In this document: positions 21,996-34,296 of the stretch, in pieces | Numbering within the stretch: position 1 is the stretch's first letter | How the letters are laid out: every line of letters starts with the position of its first letter | Assembly: GCA_002286715.1 (NCBI GenBank) | Contig: NSJX01000004.1 | Span: 880,253 to 944,252, forward strand | Source of the DNA: Dentipellis sp. KUC8613 | Lineage: Eukaryota > Basidiomycota > Agaricomycetes > Russulales > Hericiaceae | DNA length: 64,000 nucleotides | Reading direction: 5' to 3' | Notes under the pieces: model-generated | What the model was told of the DNA's origin: nothing | The model's input: only the letters and a program-made list of their open reading frames with translations | Database searches by the model: none | Translations under genes and position numbers: made by a program

Positions 21996-24900
21996 ATGCA
22001 GCTCGGGGACTCTCGCCCTCCATCTGTTCTCGGCCATGCCTCCGACTGGCCCGCTCGCGACCCCCACTCCTCATCATCAGCGCCCCCCTCCGCCTTCTCC
22101 CAGTCCGCAACGCTAGCGCAACGTCGACGCTCTTCTGCCTACCACACGCCTCCTCCCGCCCCTCCTCCCAGCCAGCCGATACCCAGTGTACCCATACTTG
22201 ATACCACTACTTACGACCTTCCCTCTAGACAACCCGAATCATCCGTCGGCCTCTCACATTCCGGCTCTAGTCCCAATCTCAGCCAGTTTGCTCGACCCCT
22301 GGCGTCCCCTAATCTGGCTGCCATAGCTGCTTTCTCTCAGTCTCGAAGTGCAGCAACGTCTCAGTCTCCCCCAGCACCTCTCCATCACGGTCTGGATATG
22401 CCGCCGCAGTCCTCAACACGACAACCAAGCACTAGCCGTCATCAGGAAATAATACCAGATCGCCTGCTTCTCTCTCCACAAGATCCTCAGCTGTCGGCTA
22501 CAGAGCCTCGGCCTTCTTCACGGCGGGCTCTCACAAAAGCTTTGGAGTTGGCCAGGGAGGCCGTCAAGCTCGATTCGACCAATGATGACCCGTACGGTGC
22601 CGTGATCGCCTATGGAAAGAGTGTGGCTCTCCTCAGCAAAGTCATGGAGCGTGTCATGAGAGGCGAGGACAGCACGGAGACCCACAGAAAACGTGGCGGG
22701 CGACGTAGGAGTGTAGTCGCACAAGAGGAAGAAGTCAAACGGCTCAAAGCCATCGTGAGTTTCTGCTCCTCTACTTCAGCTTGCTTGCTCAACTCAGTCG
22801 CTTCCAGCACGATACCTACGCAGATCGCATGAACATTCTCAGCTTGATCTACAGCATACCTCCAATACCTCACTCGCCCACTTCATTGTACACTGCATCC
22901 ATCTCCGCGTCTACTGATTCCACTCAACCGCCCTCTCCAACATCTGGTTCCCCCTCTTCAGAATCTTCCGACCAAACTCCCTTCACGCCATCCCTCCTAA
23001 CAGATGACGGTGATGATGGTCGCAGGTACTCGACTGAAGACACCATCAAACTCGACGGTGACATCTATCTTAATGGAGAAGAGTTAGGTACGCTGCGTTC
23101 CAACGTCCACGCCCAGGTGCATATACTGATATAGGCTACAAGTGGACGGTTTACCTACACCTGCTGTGCATCCCTATGCTGCGCCCGCCCGCATTTCGGT
23201 CGAAATTGACCCTCAATTGCTCAACCCACCGCCGCCGGCTCCAGCGCCAGCCCGAACAAGTACCGCTCCTCTGCGGCTGTCTCGTCCGCGCGCATCTTCC
23301 GCATTACCTCCACCTGTCCCACCACCTCAAAGCTCGTTACCGCCGGCACCAGCCCCGGAGTCTGCGCCATCGACAAAGCACCTCAATGTCACAACCCGCC
23401 CCAGAGGAAACTCTACAGGGCATGTTCGCTCTGGCTCTGGCAGTCGGCTTGCATCTCTTCAGGAAGAGAGCGAGCGCTCAGACGAACCACACCCACAGTC
23501 TGTGTCGCAACCTCAGACTGACGCTGAGGAAGAGTATCGGCGTCCCCGAACAAGGAGTATTCTCCAAGCGCAATCTGAACGTGAAACACTTCCGCTGCCG
23601 CCTCTTCCTCCCTCTGTCGATACATTGATGGAGCCGACTACGCCTCGCACAGTAGTCAATGGTTCGGAGCAGCTGTCTCCTCCCTCATCTGCGAAGTTTA
23701 CTACTCCACGGCCACGGGGAGCTTCGACTGTATCCACGCGCTCAGAGATGGTAGCCTCTCATCCTGGGATCATCAACTCGTCGACAACAATGGGCACCAT
23801 CTCCCAGAGGCGTTCCAAGGCTTCTGCACCGCCGGGCTCTGGGTCTCCTCAGATGGGTGAATCAGTGCCGCCTTCCGCTATGAAGATGTCGACGTCTGGC
23901 CTTCCTATGTCTTCGAATGGCCAACCTTATGGCCGCAGCCGTGCCTCTTCCCAACCTGGTCATCGTCCAAATTTGGCGGGATTGCCGCCGGTGTCCTTTG
24001 ACATGCCTCCGCGCCCTCCTTCCGTGAGCTCGTCGATACAGCAAAATGGGGGCGTCACTCGGAAATCGTCGTCCGCGACATCCAGGCACCAGCTTCCGCA
24101 GATCAGTGTCCTCACAGGTATGCTCTCTCCGACGATTGGCACGCCAATCAACCAGCTGGTGCCTCCTCCGCCAATTCCGCACAACAATCTTCCGACTACA
24201 CCTACGTCCCCCCTTCCTCCCGCACCACCTTCGGATTCAATGCGCCAGCCATACCATATGATGAACCTGCTCAGGCACACGATGACATCCAAGTCTGGTG
24301 GCTACATCACTCGGCGGCTGCATGTTCCGCATGAAGTCTGGTCGCAGGGCGGCGCCAAGTTGACTAACCTGCCGGAGAAGGTGCGCGTTGTGGAGGTGCT
24401 CTGCTCCGCACTCGAGGAGCTGCAGAACACGAGCGGTGAGATTTTTGGCGCCGGCAATGTGAGTAGCGGGATGGGCATGGGCATTGGGGGTGTCAGCAAG
24501 AAGGAGGGCGAGCTCTGGGCCGCAAAGCTTGAGGAATTTTCGACCATCTGCGATGGCGTCGTTGCGAATTTCGGGAAGAAATTAGGCGTTGGCGAAGGCT
24601 TTGTCCTCAAGAAGTCTAGTGGGGTGGGTCCATTCTTTCTGACAAGCTACGTGCGAAGTTAACTTGAATCATTTGCCTAGGTGACTTCGTGGGGTGGCAA
24701 GCTGACGCGTCAATTTGACAAGTTGACTAACGCCAAAAAGTAAGGCTCTACCGCTTGGATATCGAGAATGACACTGATGGAGCATCGTGTAGTCTCGATT
24801 CTCCGGCATCATACGTGTCGGGTCTCAGCAAACTCTTCCTCCAAGCCCAGCTCCTCGACGAGCACTGCAAGGCGCTCCTAATGCAGCCCATTGCGCCGAC

Positions 24901-25060
24901 GTATGCTGCCCTCCCAATAGATCTGCGGCCAGCCTACGAGAGCAAGCTGCGGCGGGCATCAGAATTCTTCGCCACTGTCGTGCTGACATTTGTCATCCGG
25001 GACCTGGCACAACTGCTGGACAAGTACGTGAAGAAGTGCGAGAAGTGGCTCGCGGAGTAG
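21996..25060 (+). CDS. MIT-domain protein, disordered, ESCRT/trafficking type
   Basis: A long Pro/Ser-rich protein with one recognisable domain: an MIT-like helical hairpin/three-helix bundle (ALTKALELAREAVKLD, PYGAVIAYGKSVALLSKVMERV, then EEVKRLKAIHDTYADRMNILSLIY). MIT domains bind ESCRT-III tails or microtubules. A low-complexity Ser/Pro region of about 400 residues follows (23143-24260). A conserved-looking helical C-terminal domain comes next (MMNLLRHTMTSKSGGYITRR, WGGKLTRQFDKL, SYVSGLSKLFLQAQLL, LDKYVKKCEKWL). Introns include one at 23088-23142 whose acceptor (ctacaag) was chosen to hold the frame. The start at 21996 (MQLGDSRPPS) is tentative. Cellular partner not recognised; trafficking role is inference from the MIT domain. 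Confidence 0.8.
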
Positions 25061-26035
25061 GTAAATATGGACAATAATGCATGTGCATGTGCGTGTGTGC
25101 GTGTCGGACGCGGCCCCTCCCCTGCTCCCATGTGCATTTTGTGTTGGGTTGTTGGAGGTCTATTGTATTTTATGTTATGCTTCAGGTTCACCATGTCGTA
25201 GCGGATCTCTTGTCATCATCTTCTTCACTTCACTTCTCCTCACTTCTCCTTCTCCCTCTCTACTCCTGTCCTCTCCTCTCGTCCCTACTCTAACCTCTTT
25301 TTTTGTTCGTGTGAATTCACCTTTTGTCAATACGTTATCACCTTCTGTCCATATTCTAAATAGTTCCCCCTGCGATCCCCCACTTCTTTTTCTTTTGCAT
25401 GCGTATATACCGCGGGTTAGGCTGGGACGCACCGTGGCTGGCCGTACAACAGATGTAGTTCTACCGGCGGTCATTTGCTCGGATAGGCATAGCGACGTGA
25501 TAGGAATGCAATGTAGATTTCTGGCATAGGCTTACTCACATACTAAGACTTGGTTTACACGGACAATATTCGGACGCGTTGGTGCTTTGCTCGGCGCAAG
25601 CGAAGTGCTCAAGATGAACTGTGGAGAAACGAATTGGTCACGATTCGGTGGAATGTACATTAGCTACAGGTTACATGGAGAGATGCGATGCAGACTGGGC
25701 TCTAAGAGTTGGGAGAAATGCAACTGCGAAACTCGAAGACTATAAAATAAGAGGGTACGGATACGATGCACACAGGCAGAGCTATGCACCATGTACCATA
25801 TGCATGAGAGACATGGGAGACATGCGGGCTGCTGCGTGAGCGGAGGAGGGACTATAAACACGGGATAAATTATATGATCTGGAATGGGGGCGGAGTCTGG
25901 AGATGCGAAATGAAACGGAACGAAACGAAGTCCATGCCGATGGGTGTCGATGCAGTGATACAATGCAGAGATGCGAAGCCAGAGTCGGAATCAGAATCAG
26001 AATCGGGGCTGGAGCCGAAGAGCTCGATGAAGCGG
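25061..26035. other. Convergent intergenic, no gene seen
   Basis: About 975 bases between the MIT gene stop and the IES1-like stop. It contains GT-rich sequence (25080-25110), a strong CT-rich run (about 25205-25310), and a GA(T/A)TC-type hexamer run near 25980-26010. Presumably both 3' UTRs. Open frames here are short and lack domains. Confidence 0.5.
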
Positions 26036-27809
26036 TCAATCCGAGGCAGGGTGTCTGCGATTTCGGTAGTCGGGCGAGAAGCGACGGCCGATGTTCGCGC
26101 TGATGTTGGCCAGGACCTGCAGGCGCATGGCTATGCAAGGAATATCAGGGATGCGGTTCGGTCCCGGGAGGTTCGCACTCACCGTAGTCGTAGCGCGATT
26201 GTTCGTCTGCGCCTTCGTCATCCGAGTCGGCGGAGGGATCGACCATTGTGACGAGGTGCAGTGCCTCTGTGGTGGGGATATGAACCATTAGCGTCAGGTG
26301 TCATGCGGATGGGAAAATCTGTCATACGCTGCATAATGGACCGCTGCGGGCCTATGTTGACGGGACCGTCGAGAGGTATGCGGTAGTGCGGCGGGAATTC
26401 AGGACTGAGCGCCACCGGCGGAGGAAGCGCAAGCGAGGGCTGCGGTGCTCCTTCCTGTGCCGCCTGTGTGTAAGACAGCCTGCGACGCTGGTGTCCCCGC
26501 TCTGCAAGACAAAAAGATCAGGCACGGAGGCATGAGAACGACAGCCTGAGCCTACCTTCTTGGACATCCACGTCGGCAGCTGGAGTCCCTATCTCGCTCT
26601 CACTGCGCTGTCGCTTGAGGGTCTTCTCAGCCGCCTTGCCCGCGATGGCCTTGCCTTTGTCTGCAGGGCCGGCTTTCTTGCCCTTTTCCTGGCTGGCTTC
26701 GCCCGGTTTGGGGTTCTGCTTGTTCTTGGACAGGAAGTCCAGGCGAAATCGCGACATTTTGGCACCCCATTCCTTTTCATCTGGGGGGTCGACATTCTCG
26801 AGCGCCAGTTCCTCGTCGGTGATCTCTACAAGCTTTGGGACCATGTTGGGGTGCGAGCGCGAATGCGCGTCATCGAAAGGGTTGTCTGAGTCGGCTTCAT
26901 GGTAGTGGTACATCAGCCAGAGGAATGCATTGGCTCGGGACTGGGAGGAAATGTTGATCGGAAGGAAGAGGTCGAGGAAGTCGATGTCGAGGCGGCCGAA
27001 ATGAGTATGTGCAACATTCTACGTACCCCCTGCAGTCAGCTTCGGGATGCTAGCCTGCCACGGAGAGATGCTTACGGCAAAGTGATTTGAGAGAACGAAC
27101 AGAAGGTTCACGATACTAGTTGTGGGGGCGACACCTTTTTCCTGGAAGGAAATGTATGAGCCTATGTCAATGTCAGTAGGATGGAGCATATGACGTACGG
27201 CGCGCGCTCGGAGCTCTGCCGGTGCAACGGGAACCCCGTCGGGCTCTGTCTTGAGGCTGCAGGCTTTGAGGATGTTCTTGATGCGGGGTGCGTCCTGTAG
27301 GTTTCCGTCGGTTTTCTGCAGGGATGGCACGGGGTGATATGTTCTGAGCGCGGTGCGCATCTCTGGGAGGACTGCAGGGACAGTAAGCATGATTATGAAA
27401 TGAAAAGGCGCATGGGCTGGGACGGACAAGTCATGGTGGTGTTTATACGACCGACGTTCGCCAGAAGCGAGATCTTTGCAAAGTCGGTCGCAAAGTCAGG
27501 GTTGTCCTGCATCTTCTCGCGCAGGGCGCGGGAACAGCGCGAGGACTGGATGAGGGCATGGACGTAGAGGTCGCGGAAGGTGGTCTTGCGCGCGTCGGGT
27601 GCGTTGGGGTCGGTGAAGACGCGGTTGGTGTCGCCGAAGATGTAGCCTAGAAGGTCGTACTGGATGTCGCGGCGGGTGAGGGGCTCTGCCTCTGCGTGCT
27701 TGATAGCGAAGATCTTCCTTCGAGCGTAGAGGGAGCTGTGGGAGGGTGAGAGGGAGCGGGGGGGAGGGAGGGGGAGGGGGACGTACGTGGAGGGCTTGTT
27801 TGCAGCCAT
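26036..27809 (-). CDS. IES1: INO80 complex subunit 1-like protein, copy A
   Basis: Predicted nuclear subunit of the INO80 chromatin-remodelling complex. A short first exon (MAANKPST) precedes an intron with a very G-rich plus strand. Conserved blocks then follow: LTRRDIQYDLLGYIFGDTNRVFTDP, FRDLYVHAL, LLANVGRINTTM, PEMRTALRTYHPVPSLQKTDG, QDAPRIKNILKA, SIVNLLFVLSNHF, SQSRANAFLWLMYHYHE, ENVDPPDEKEWG. A basic, Lys-rich tail follows, then an acidic DSDDEGADEQ block near the C-terminus. The last exon was read with acceptor ttgcatag so that it ends RLQVLANIS...PASD, because the paralogue has RLRVLHSIW at this place. Family recognised from the conserved central blocks; function inferred. A second copy lies at 39760-41589. 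Confidence 0.8.
27758..27780 (+). other. G-quadruplex-type motif in intron 1 of IES1-like copy A
   Basis: Four or more runs of three or more G separated by single A residues on the plus strand. The gene reads from the minus strand, so its pre-mRNA carries the C-rich (polypyrimidine) version. Confidence 0.6.
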
Positions 27810-28057
27810 GGCAGTCGAGAGACCGGGGACGGATTCATTGAATAGTGGACGGCGGAGGCGGACAGGGCCCTTATTTGGGACTTGGGGCGGCCGTGAAACG
27901 TGTTATCAGCAAGCGTCAGTTTTTGATCGTTCAAAGTACTCCATCATTCTCAATGTGATTCAACTTGAGCTTTCTCTCAAGCCCACCACCTCCTCTTTCT
28001 CCTTCGCCCCCGGTCTTTGGGGATGTTGACCGTCCCCCCCGGCCCTTTCTTCCTCTA
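27810..28057. promoter_or_regulatory. Divergent promoter, IES1-like A / surface protein
   Basis: About 248 bases between two start codons on opposite strands. The part near 27965-28055 is rich in C/T on the plus strand, as in many fungal promoters. No TATA box is recognised. Confidence 0.5.
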
Positions 28058-30079
28058 ATGCTTTGTATCCCCTCTTTCTTCTTCTTTCTGCTCTTTGTCC
28101 TTTCCTCTTCTACTTTATCCAAAGCCGCGGGCGTGCTTAATCCCATCGTCATCGGCCAAACAAATCCCGCAGTCCAGTTCTCCAATGGCTGGACCTCTCA
28201 ACCGTCATCGTCTGGCCTCGACGGCTCTCTCAACTTCACTGACGTGGTAGGCGCCTCGGTCCGCATTAGCTTACCGCGTGAGCCGTCTTTAGTCTGGTCC
28301 TTTGTGACATTGCTTAGCACATCCCATTAGTTGGCGCAGAGAGCGTCAATTACCTTGGCAGACGTCTCCCTGAGGGTGCCGTGTACGCTGCCTGCATTGA
28401 CTGCGACGCCAATGGCAATGGAAAGACTCAGCTCGTCGATGCAGCACTACAGGCCACCCAGGATCCCAAGGACCCGGTCCGTGCCAGACCTCGGCGCGTC
28501 GCACTCAAAACTCACTGTTTCTTGCAGGTCCCGCTCTTTGCTTTCAATGACCTCGACCCTACCAAGCAGCATGTACTGACCGTCGTCAATCTTCCCGATC
28601 CTCGTTCCACTGTTGGGAGTGCACTGACCTTTGACGCGTTGATTGTTGGTGTTGCGGATGGTACAGGTGCGTAGGCACGTCTCGTCGACATCTGCGTCCC
28701 ACTCATCCACCTATCGGCACAGTCACGACCTCAGGTATCAGTAGTTCTACTGTCACCACCGCTGCTTCGACGAGCCTCTCGGCCAGCAGCGCTTCTGCCT
28801 CGGCCTCCAGCTCGGTGATAGTGAACGGCCCACCCATCATCTTCCCGACGGGTTCCTCAAGTTCCCTGATAACATCTACAGCATCTTTGACTGCATCTGC
28901 GAGCACATTGTCGCAACCAGCAGCTGCGACATCCCAGCCCCCACAAAACGGTCCTCTGTCGCCTGGGGCATCGACTCCCGTCTCGACCGGCATATCCCCG
29001 AGCTCGGTTGATACCTCGAATCCGCCCTCGGCCAGTCCTCCCCCGTCGCCATCCCAGTCTCAGCAGAATGGCTCCGTGTCTCTTCCATCTCCTGCTCCTT
29101 CCAACCCGCCCAATCCCTCAAACACCCCGCCGGCTGCTTCTCCTTCAGTCGCGCCGAGCTCCGACCCCAACTCTGCAGGGCCAACTTCAACCCCCGGTCA
29201 GTCTCAGTCTCCAGCATCCGTTTCAGGCGCACCGGGCTCTGCATCGAGTACCCCGACGCCATCCGGACCGATCAGCGGTGGGCCGTCCTCAAGTAATCCT
29301 GTGGGATCCCAAACGCCCACCTCTGCGGGGGCGCCCTCGGGCTCGTCGCCAGCATCGTCCGGAGCACCCACCGGCTCCGGGGCTCCTCCGTCATCCTCGT
29401 CTGGTTCTAACCCGACGTCCACCTCCGGTTCAGGCTCGCCCTCATCAAGCCCGTCCACTTCCGGCTTAAATCCGTCCGCGTCGGCCTCGGGCTCAGGCCC
29501 AAGCTCGAGCTCAGGATCAGGTACAGGGTCGTCCACCGTGGGTGGGCCGTCGTCGACCGGGTCCCCATCGACATCCTCGGGGGCGGACAGCGGCAAGAGC
29601 ACCAAGCTCGCGTCGTCGACGATCGCCGTGATCGCGATTCTCTCCGTACTCGGCTTCCTGTCGCTCGTCCTCGGCGCGATCGTGCTGTACGTCACGCGCA
29701 GGAAACGCATCGAGCGCATCGAGCGCCTGCCGGGCGCCGAGGCGGGGACGAACCCGCCCATGGCGTACGTCGGCGGCGAGCCCGCCCGCGCGTCGTTCCG
29801 CTCGTCGTGGAGCAGCCCCGAGAGGAGCGTGCTTAGCGGTGGCTCGTGGACCAGCCAGAATAGCCGGGATTTCCGCACCCTCAGTGTGAGCGGTGAGTCG
29901 CGCATGATGTTTCTGTCTCGTGTTGGATGGGTGGAGTGCTGATCCACGCGTGTCTTGACCCAGAGTTCCCAATCCCGCCGAGCCAGTCATCTCAGAGCCA
30001 GATCAGTAACGGCTCGGAGAACTCATCTTCGCAGGGCGTCGTCATGCAGCCGTGGGTGGCTCGGAGGATGCAGCGGTAG
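28058..30079 (+). CDS. Mucin-like single-pass membrane protein
   Basis: No named family recognised. A signal peptide (MLCIPSFFFFLLFVLSSSTLSKA) starts a compact extracellular domain of about 170 residues (VLNPIVIGQTNPAVQFSNGW, GSLNFTDVVGASVRI, EGAVYAACIDCDANGNGK, FAFNDLDPTKQHVLTVVNLP). A Ser/Thr/Pro/Gly-rich stalk of roughly 290 residues follows (about 28730-29600), then one transmembrane helix (STIAVIAILSVLGFLSLVLGAIVLYV) and a basic cytoplasmic start (TRRKRIERIERL). The cytoplasmic tail is short and Ser-rich. The layout resembles fungal wall-stress sensors or signalling mucins, and the head looks like a beta-sandwich (inference). It has three or four short introns. The start was chosen for the signal peptide. 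Confidence 0.82.
28740..29600 (+). repeat. Low-complexity Ser/Thr/Pro/Gly-coding stalk
   Basis: Imperfect repeats of TCx/CCx/GGx codons encode the extracellular stalk of the surface protein. The minus strand is also open here, as expected for such biased sequence. Confidence 0.75.
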
Positions 30080-30696
30080 TTTTGACACGATACCCTCATT
30101 TACGAATTGCAACGAATCTTTCCATGTTAAAAGCGCGCGCCGTGTGTCCGACCGCCCCTCTGCAGCATCAATCCACAGGCTGCAATCACACTCAGAACGA
30201 CACCCGAAAGTTAAATAACTAGTAGTGATTTGTCGGCTCAAGAGGCTCTTGCTACGAAGGTGTAAGGGTTACTACAGTATACAATGCACAGAAGGGGGTT
30301 GGTTGAATATGACACACGGGAAAGATCTGCCCAGGAAAAGGAGTACTAGAAAGCATTGAATCCGACAAATGGCATATAGCTAAGCAACAGTGGACGGTGG
30401 GGAGCCCACAGGGAACAATTATGTCTGAAAGTACGCACCCCAGCTAGAATAAAGAAACGAGGTTGTACTCCTTCCAAGAAATGATACAGTCAGGGAACGG
30501 GAGTGTGGAAGGGCACGAAGACGGGGAAGAATACGAGAATAGGCTGTATATGTCGCGTAGGGAACGGTATAAATCCAATAGGTATAATAGGGTAATACTT
30601 TAAAGATGCGAAACTAGAATTCCACAGGGGAGGGGAGGGGACTGCCGGGACGACCGACACAGAAGATGGGCATGACTGCGCATAGAGTGCATAGGG
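30080..30696. other. Convergent intergenic, no gene seen
   Basis: About 617 AT-richer bases between two stops. Presumably 3' UTRs of both genes. No domain-bearing frame or RNA gene was recognised. Confidence 0.5.
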
Positions 30697-33600
30697 TTAC
30701 ACACCACTCGCCCAACTCTCGCGCACCTGCTCGAGCACCTCGACGACGACACTGCTGCGGTACATCAGGCCGTGGTCGGCGCCCTTCACGACCTTTACGC
30801 GACACCGGTCCTCGCCCATGTTGCGCTCCATCCATCGCACCGCATTCTCCGCGATCTTCTCGTCCTTGTCGCCGTACCAGACGCGGACGTTGTGCGGATA
30901 CGTGACGTACGAGAACCCCCATGGCTGCTGATCGTGGTTTAGAATCTGCAACAGGTCGCTGTGCACTCCCTTCGATGATTCCGCATGCGAAGCCACGATG
31001 AGCGCGTTGCCGAGGGCTGCTTGGTACGAACTCGTCGCTGTGACGCCCGTCGTGGAACTGGAGTCGCCGATGGGTGATGAGAGCATTGTTGGCTGTGATG
31101 ATCGAGTTGCAGCGCCGAAGGAGATCGACCGGCGCCCTCCAGCGCGACGATTATACCCATGGATGGAACCCTCTGCCCGGAACGGATCCTTGTCACATCC
31201 CGGTGGTGTTGAAGGTGAACTGGAGTCGCCGTTCCCTGACCATTCAAGAGCGTGGAAGCCAAGTCCGATGTCAAGGTTGAGGGTATCGGGAACTTGTGGC
31301 GGAGGCGCGCTGGTTTTCTTGGAATGCATTGATGATGACGATTTGCCCTTCAGCGATCCCATCGAACGCAGCGCCTTCAGCTTTCGTACGGGACCAGATG
31401 GTGGTGACTTCTCCGTAGGAGGCGTCTGCGGCTGCGTTGGAGTGGCGTTACCTTTCAATCGGTTCAAGAAGTTCCGCGAGGTCTTCCTCTTGAATCCAAG
31501 TGCAGGCTTGCTCTCGCTGATGCTGCGATTCCGCGAGTTACCAGCGTTCGCCTCCAGAGTGCTGTGGCTGTCAAAGCGACCTTCGAAGTCCCGAAGATCG
31601 TCGTATTCGCTGAACACGCTAGAACCAACGCTAGGTCGTGGCATGGAATCGCTGCTGTGAGTGCCGTTACCATTACTCGTGCTTGGCCGCCCATCCGAAC
31701 GTTGATGGGAAGACGTGGCACGAGAAGCGGGCGATGACACGGGAAGTGTGGCATCATAGCCTATTCCTTCGTAAGCAATGGTCGGGGGCTTGCCAAGCAT
31801 CCATGCTTGGATCTTCCACTCGGCCGCTTGGGCAGTCTTGAGGATGCCAGTGGGGACGTACTTGAGCCATTTATAGCCAGCTATAACACAGAGTCAATCA
31901 ATCGTCTGAAGCCGAGGTAGACAGCACTACGTACCTCCTTCTGAACCACCCACCCAAGGTGCAAGTAGAAGCACCTCGCCTCGCACACGTTCTGGGACTC
32001 TGTTCGCGAAAGACAGTGCATACGGAGCGCCAGCAGAATGGGCCATGACACTGCATTGATCAATATGCAAAAGGTCGAGGACCTCCTCAACCACCGAACT
32101 CCACTCAGGAATGCCCCGTGCGGATTTTGATTTGGGAGTGTCAGTCCGTCCGAGACCCCATCTGCGAATTTGCACTAAGTCAAGGATGATCCTCTGCAAA
32201 TGGAAAGCGGACTTACCTATCAATGGTAATCAGCCGGATCCCCAAGTACTCTGCCATCTCGTCGTACAGGCCCATGACGTAGCGTACGCTGCCCAAACCC
32301 AAGAAAACTACCAAGGGAAATCCTGTGGGACTCCCCAGATCCGACAAACTCACTGTCAGAGGATGCTCATGGGATGCGTGTGGAGAGCGAGTGAGCTTGA
32401 GGATCGTGGTCAAGCGAGCGGACCGAAGGTATCGAGCGATGCTTTGAGCCTGTGTTGTCGGTACGGGGGTGAACTCGATCGGAGGGTCGTCACTTTCTGG
32501 GACTGCTGAAGGGGAGGAGTAAAAGGACATGGGTCGGGTGGTCTCGAACCGTGGCGAACCGAGGTTGAGCGCGCCGTCCGAAACCACAGATTGGCGGAAG
32601 GATGCGAGGTGCTTGGAGGACGGTTGGCTGATGGGTGAAGTGCTTTGCATACGCAATGTTTGTCTGACTTCATTCGCAATGCTGTCGACGGATGAACGAG
32701 ACATCAAATCGGCCTCCTCAGCAGCAGACAAGGGCTCCGGTTCCGACTCGTATTCCTCTTGCACGGCACTATGATGTCCGTGACCATGAAGGCTGGAGCG
32801 AAGAGAAGGACGCGCGCTGGATGGTCGTGAACGGGCCTGCTGCTCAAGGGGCGCGTATGTGCGAATGATATCCGAAATTGAAGGTACCACAGTTTTTGAG
32901 TCGCGTACGGAAGGCTGGGGAGATGCAGGCGGACTGTCGTCGTCGACAGTGGGTCTGGTTTCAACAGTATCTGCTGTGATAGTAGCGTTAGACGGTCGTG
33001 CTGAGAGTTTCCGAGAGGGCCGTCGAGTGGATGTTGGTGTTGGTGGAGCATGGGCGTCGTCCTCTTCGCGACGCGTCTTATGCTTAGCGGAAGGCTTCCG
33101 TGGAATACCACCACCGAGGGTGATCCCGGGCGGCGGCTTGGGCAACGGCGGTTGGTACAGCGGATGAAACCTGTCTTTCCTGCGCGAACGCCCTGAGATA
33201 CCACCCGAGCCCATGAAAAAGTCATCTCCTCCAAAGTCATTCATGCCGTCGACAAGTGCATCCATCGTCTCGACGTCTGGGACAGGCGCGGCCACGACGA
33301 CAGGGAACGGATCAATTGTCATGCGCGGCATATAGAAGTCGATGGGGGTCTGTGGTGGCGTCTCGACCTGGGTCTGCGTAGAGGAACCTGAGATGCGAAA
33401 GTAGGACGCGTCGCTAGAATCTCTGTCTGGGTCAATGTTGGCGCGCGGTCGGCGGTGTGAAGGGTTCTTCGGTGTGACGTCGCCATTGTTGTAAAACTGT
33501 GAGGAAAGGTCGGCGTCTTGCGCAACGGAGAAGGAAAGCAGTTGGTCGTCAGAGTCCTCCAGCTGTCCCGTCGACGCGTTATGGCTGGCCCAGGCCGCTA

Positions 33601-33868
33601 CATCCATGGCTTTGGAACTCGACGACTCCAAAAGAGAGTTCCGGCGAGAGACGCGTCCCTTTTGTTGGTCTGAGCATGATTTGGAGCTGGAGCGCTGACG
33701 CGAATAGTAGCGCTCAAAGTAAGAAGGCTCGCGGTGGGACGTGTCGGGCGAGTCGACGGAGGTGGGGGTATCTGGAATGACATGGGACTCCTTGTCGCGT
33801 CTCAGGGAGAGAAGAGACGCTTTCTTGGAGGGGGTGCGATGAGAAGATGTTCTATTGATGGAGCGCAT
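30697..33868 (-). CDS. Large alpha/beta-hydrolase with disordered N-terminus and insertion
   Basis: About 1,000 residues in three exons (33868-32217, 32161-31935, 31880-30697). The N-terminal half (about 430 residues) is Ser/Arg/Pro-rich and predicted disordered. The hydrolase starts near LTVSLSDLGSPTGFPLVVFLGLGSVRYVMG. It has RLITIDRWGLGRTD (oxyanion side), the nucleophile elbow MAHSAGAPYALSFANRVPERV and LLLAPWVGG. A low-complexity insertion of about 250 residues follows the cap start (YKWLKYVPTGIL...). The acid site WYGDKDEKIAENAVRWMERN and the His site KGADHGLMYRSS come next. A Ser-Asp-His triad is therefore complete. Substrate unknown; possible lipase/esterase-like enzyme with regulation through phosphorylation of the disordered parts (inference). 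Confidence 0.87.
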
Positions 33869-34296
33869 GGCGAGAAGAAAGCGAGTGTCGGTAAAAAGAG
33901 TGTCGGGGGAAGACAGAGACGGGCAGAGAGATGGTCGGTGGTTGTGAGTCGGTCGTCGTGCCCGCCGTCGTCGTCTTGGTCGTCGACGGTGGGTCGAGAG
34001 CTGGTGGGAGCAGGCCAGTCACGCCGCGCCCGACAACTCGTCCAAACAATCCTTCCGGCATCTTCTCTTCCGTCTCCGTTGTGCCGTTCCGTCTAATTAA
34101 CGGCACTCTCTGCTGTCTTTTCTTCTTTCTCTTTTCTTTTATCAAATTCATGCGCTGCATGTTGCCTCAACGTGTTCTTGCCGGCTCTGACAGCTGCTTC
34201 TTCCCAAGCCAGCCGCATGTCTGCCCTTATCTCACACCGGATACTGACCGCTCTATTGGCGCTCAGAAAGACCCACAGCAATATGACCGCTGAGAA
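33869..34296. promoter_or_regulatory. Divergent intergenic, hydrolase / AAAP transporter
   Basis: About 430 bases between start codons. It is CT-rich on the plus strand near 34110-34150. No TATA box or RNA gene was recognised. Confidence 0.45.

Noticed and set aside
25782..26138. Alternative last exon for IES1-like copy A
   Set aside because: Ends in a Ser/Arg-rich tail. The frame that ends RLQVLANIS...PASD matches the paralogue's RLRVLHSIW, so it was preferred.
29204..29947. 247-codon minus-strand open frame under the mucin-like stalk
   Set aside because: Antisense of Ser/Thr/Pro/Gly codons gives a long Asp/Gly/Glu/Pro frame without stops. It is a by-product of the bias, not a gene.
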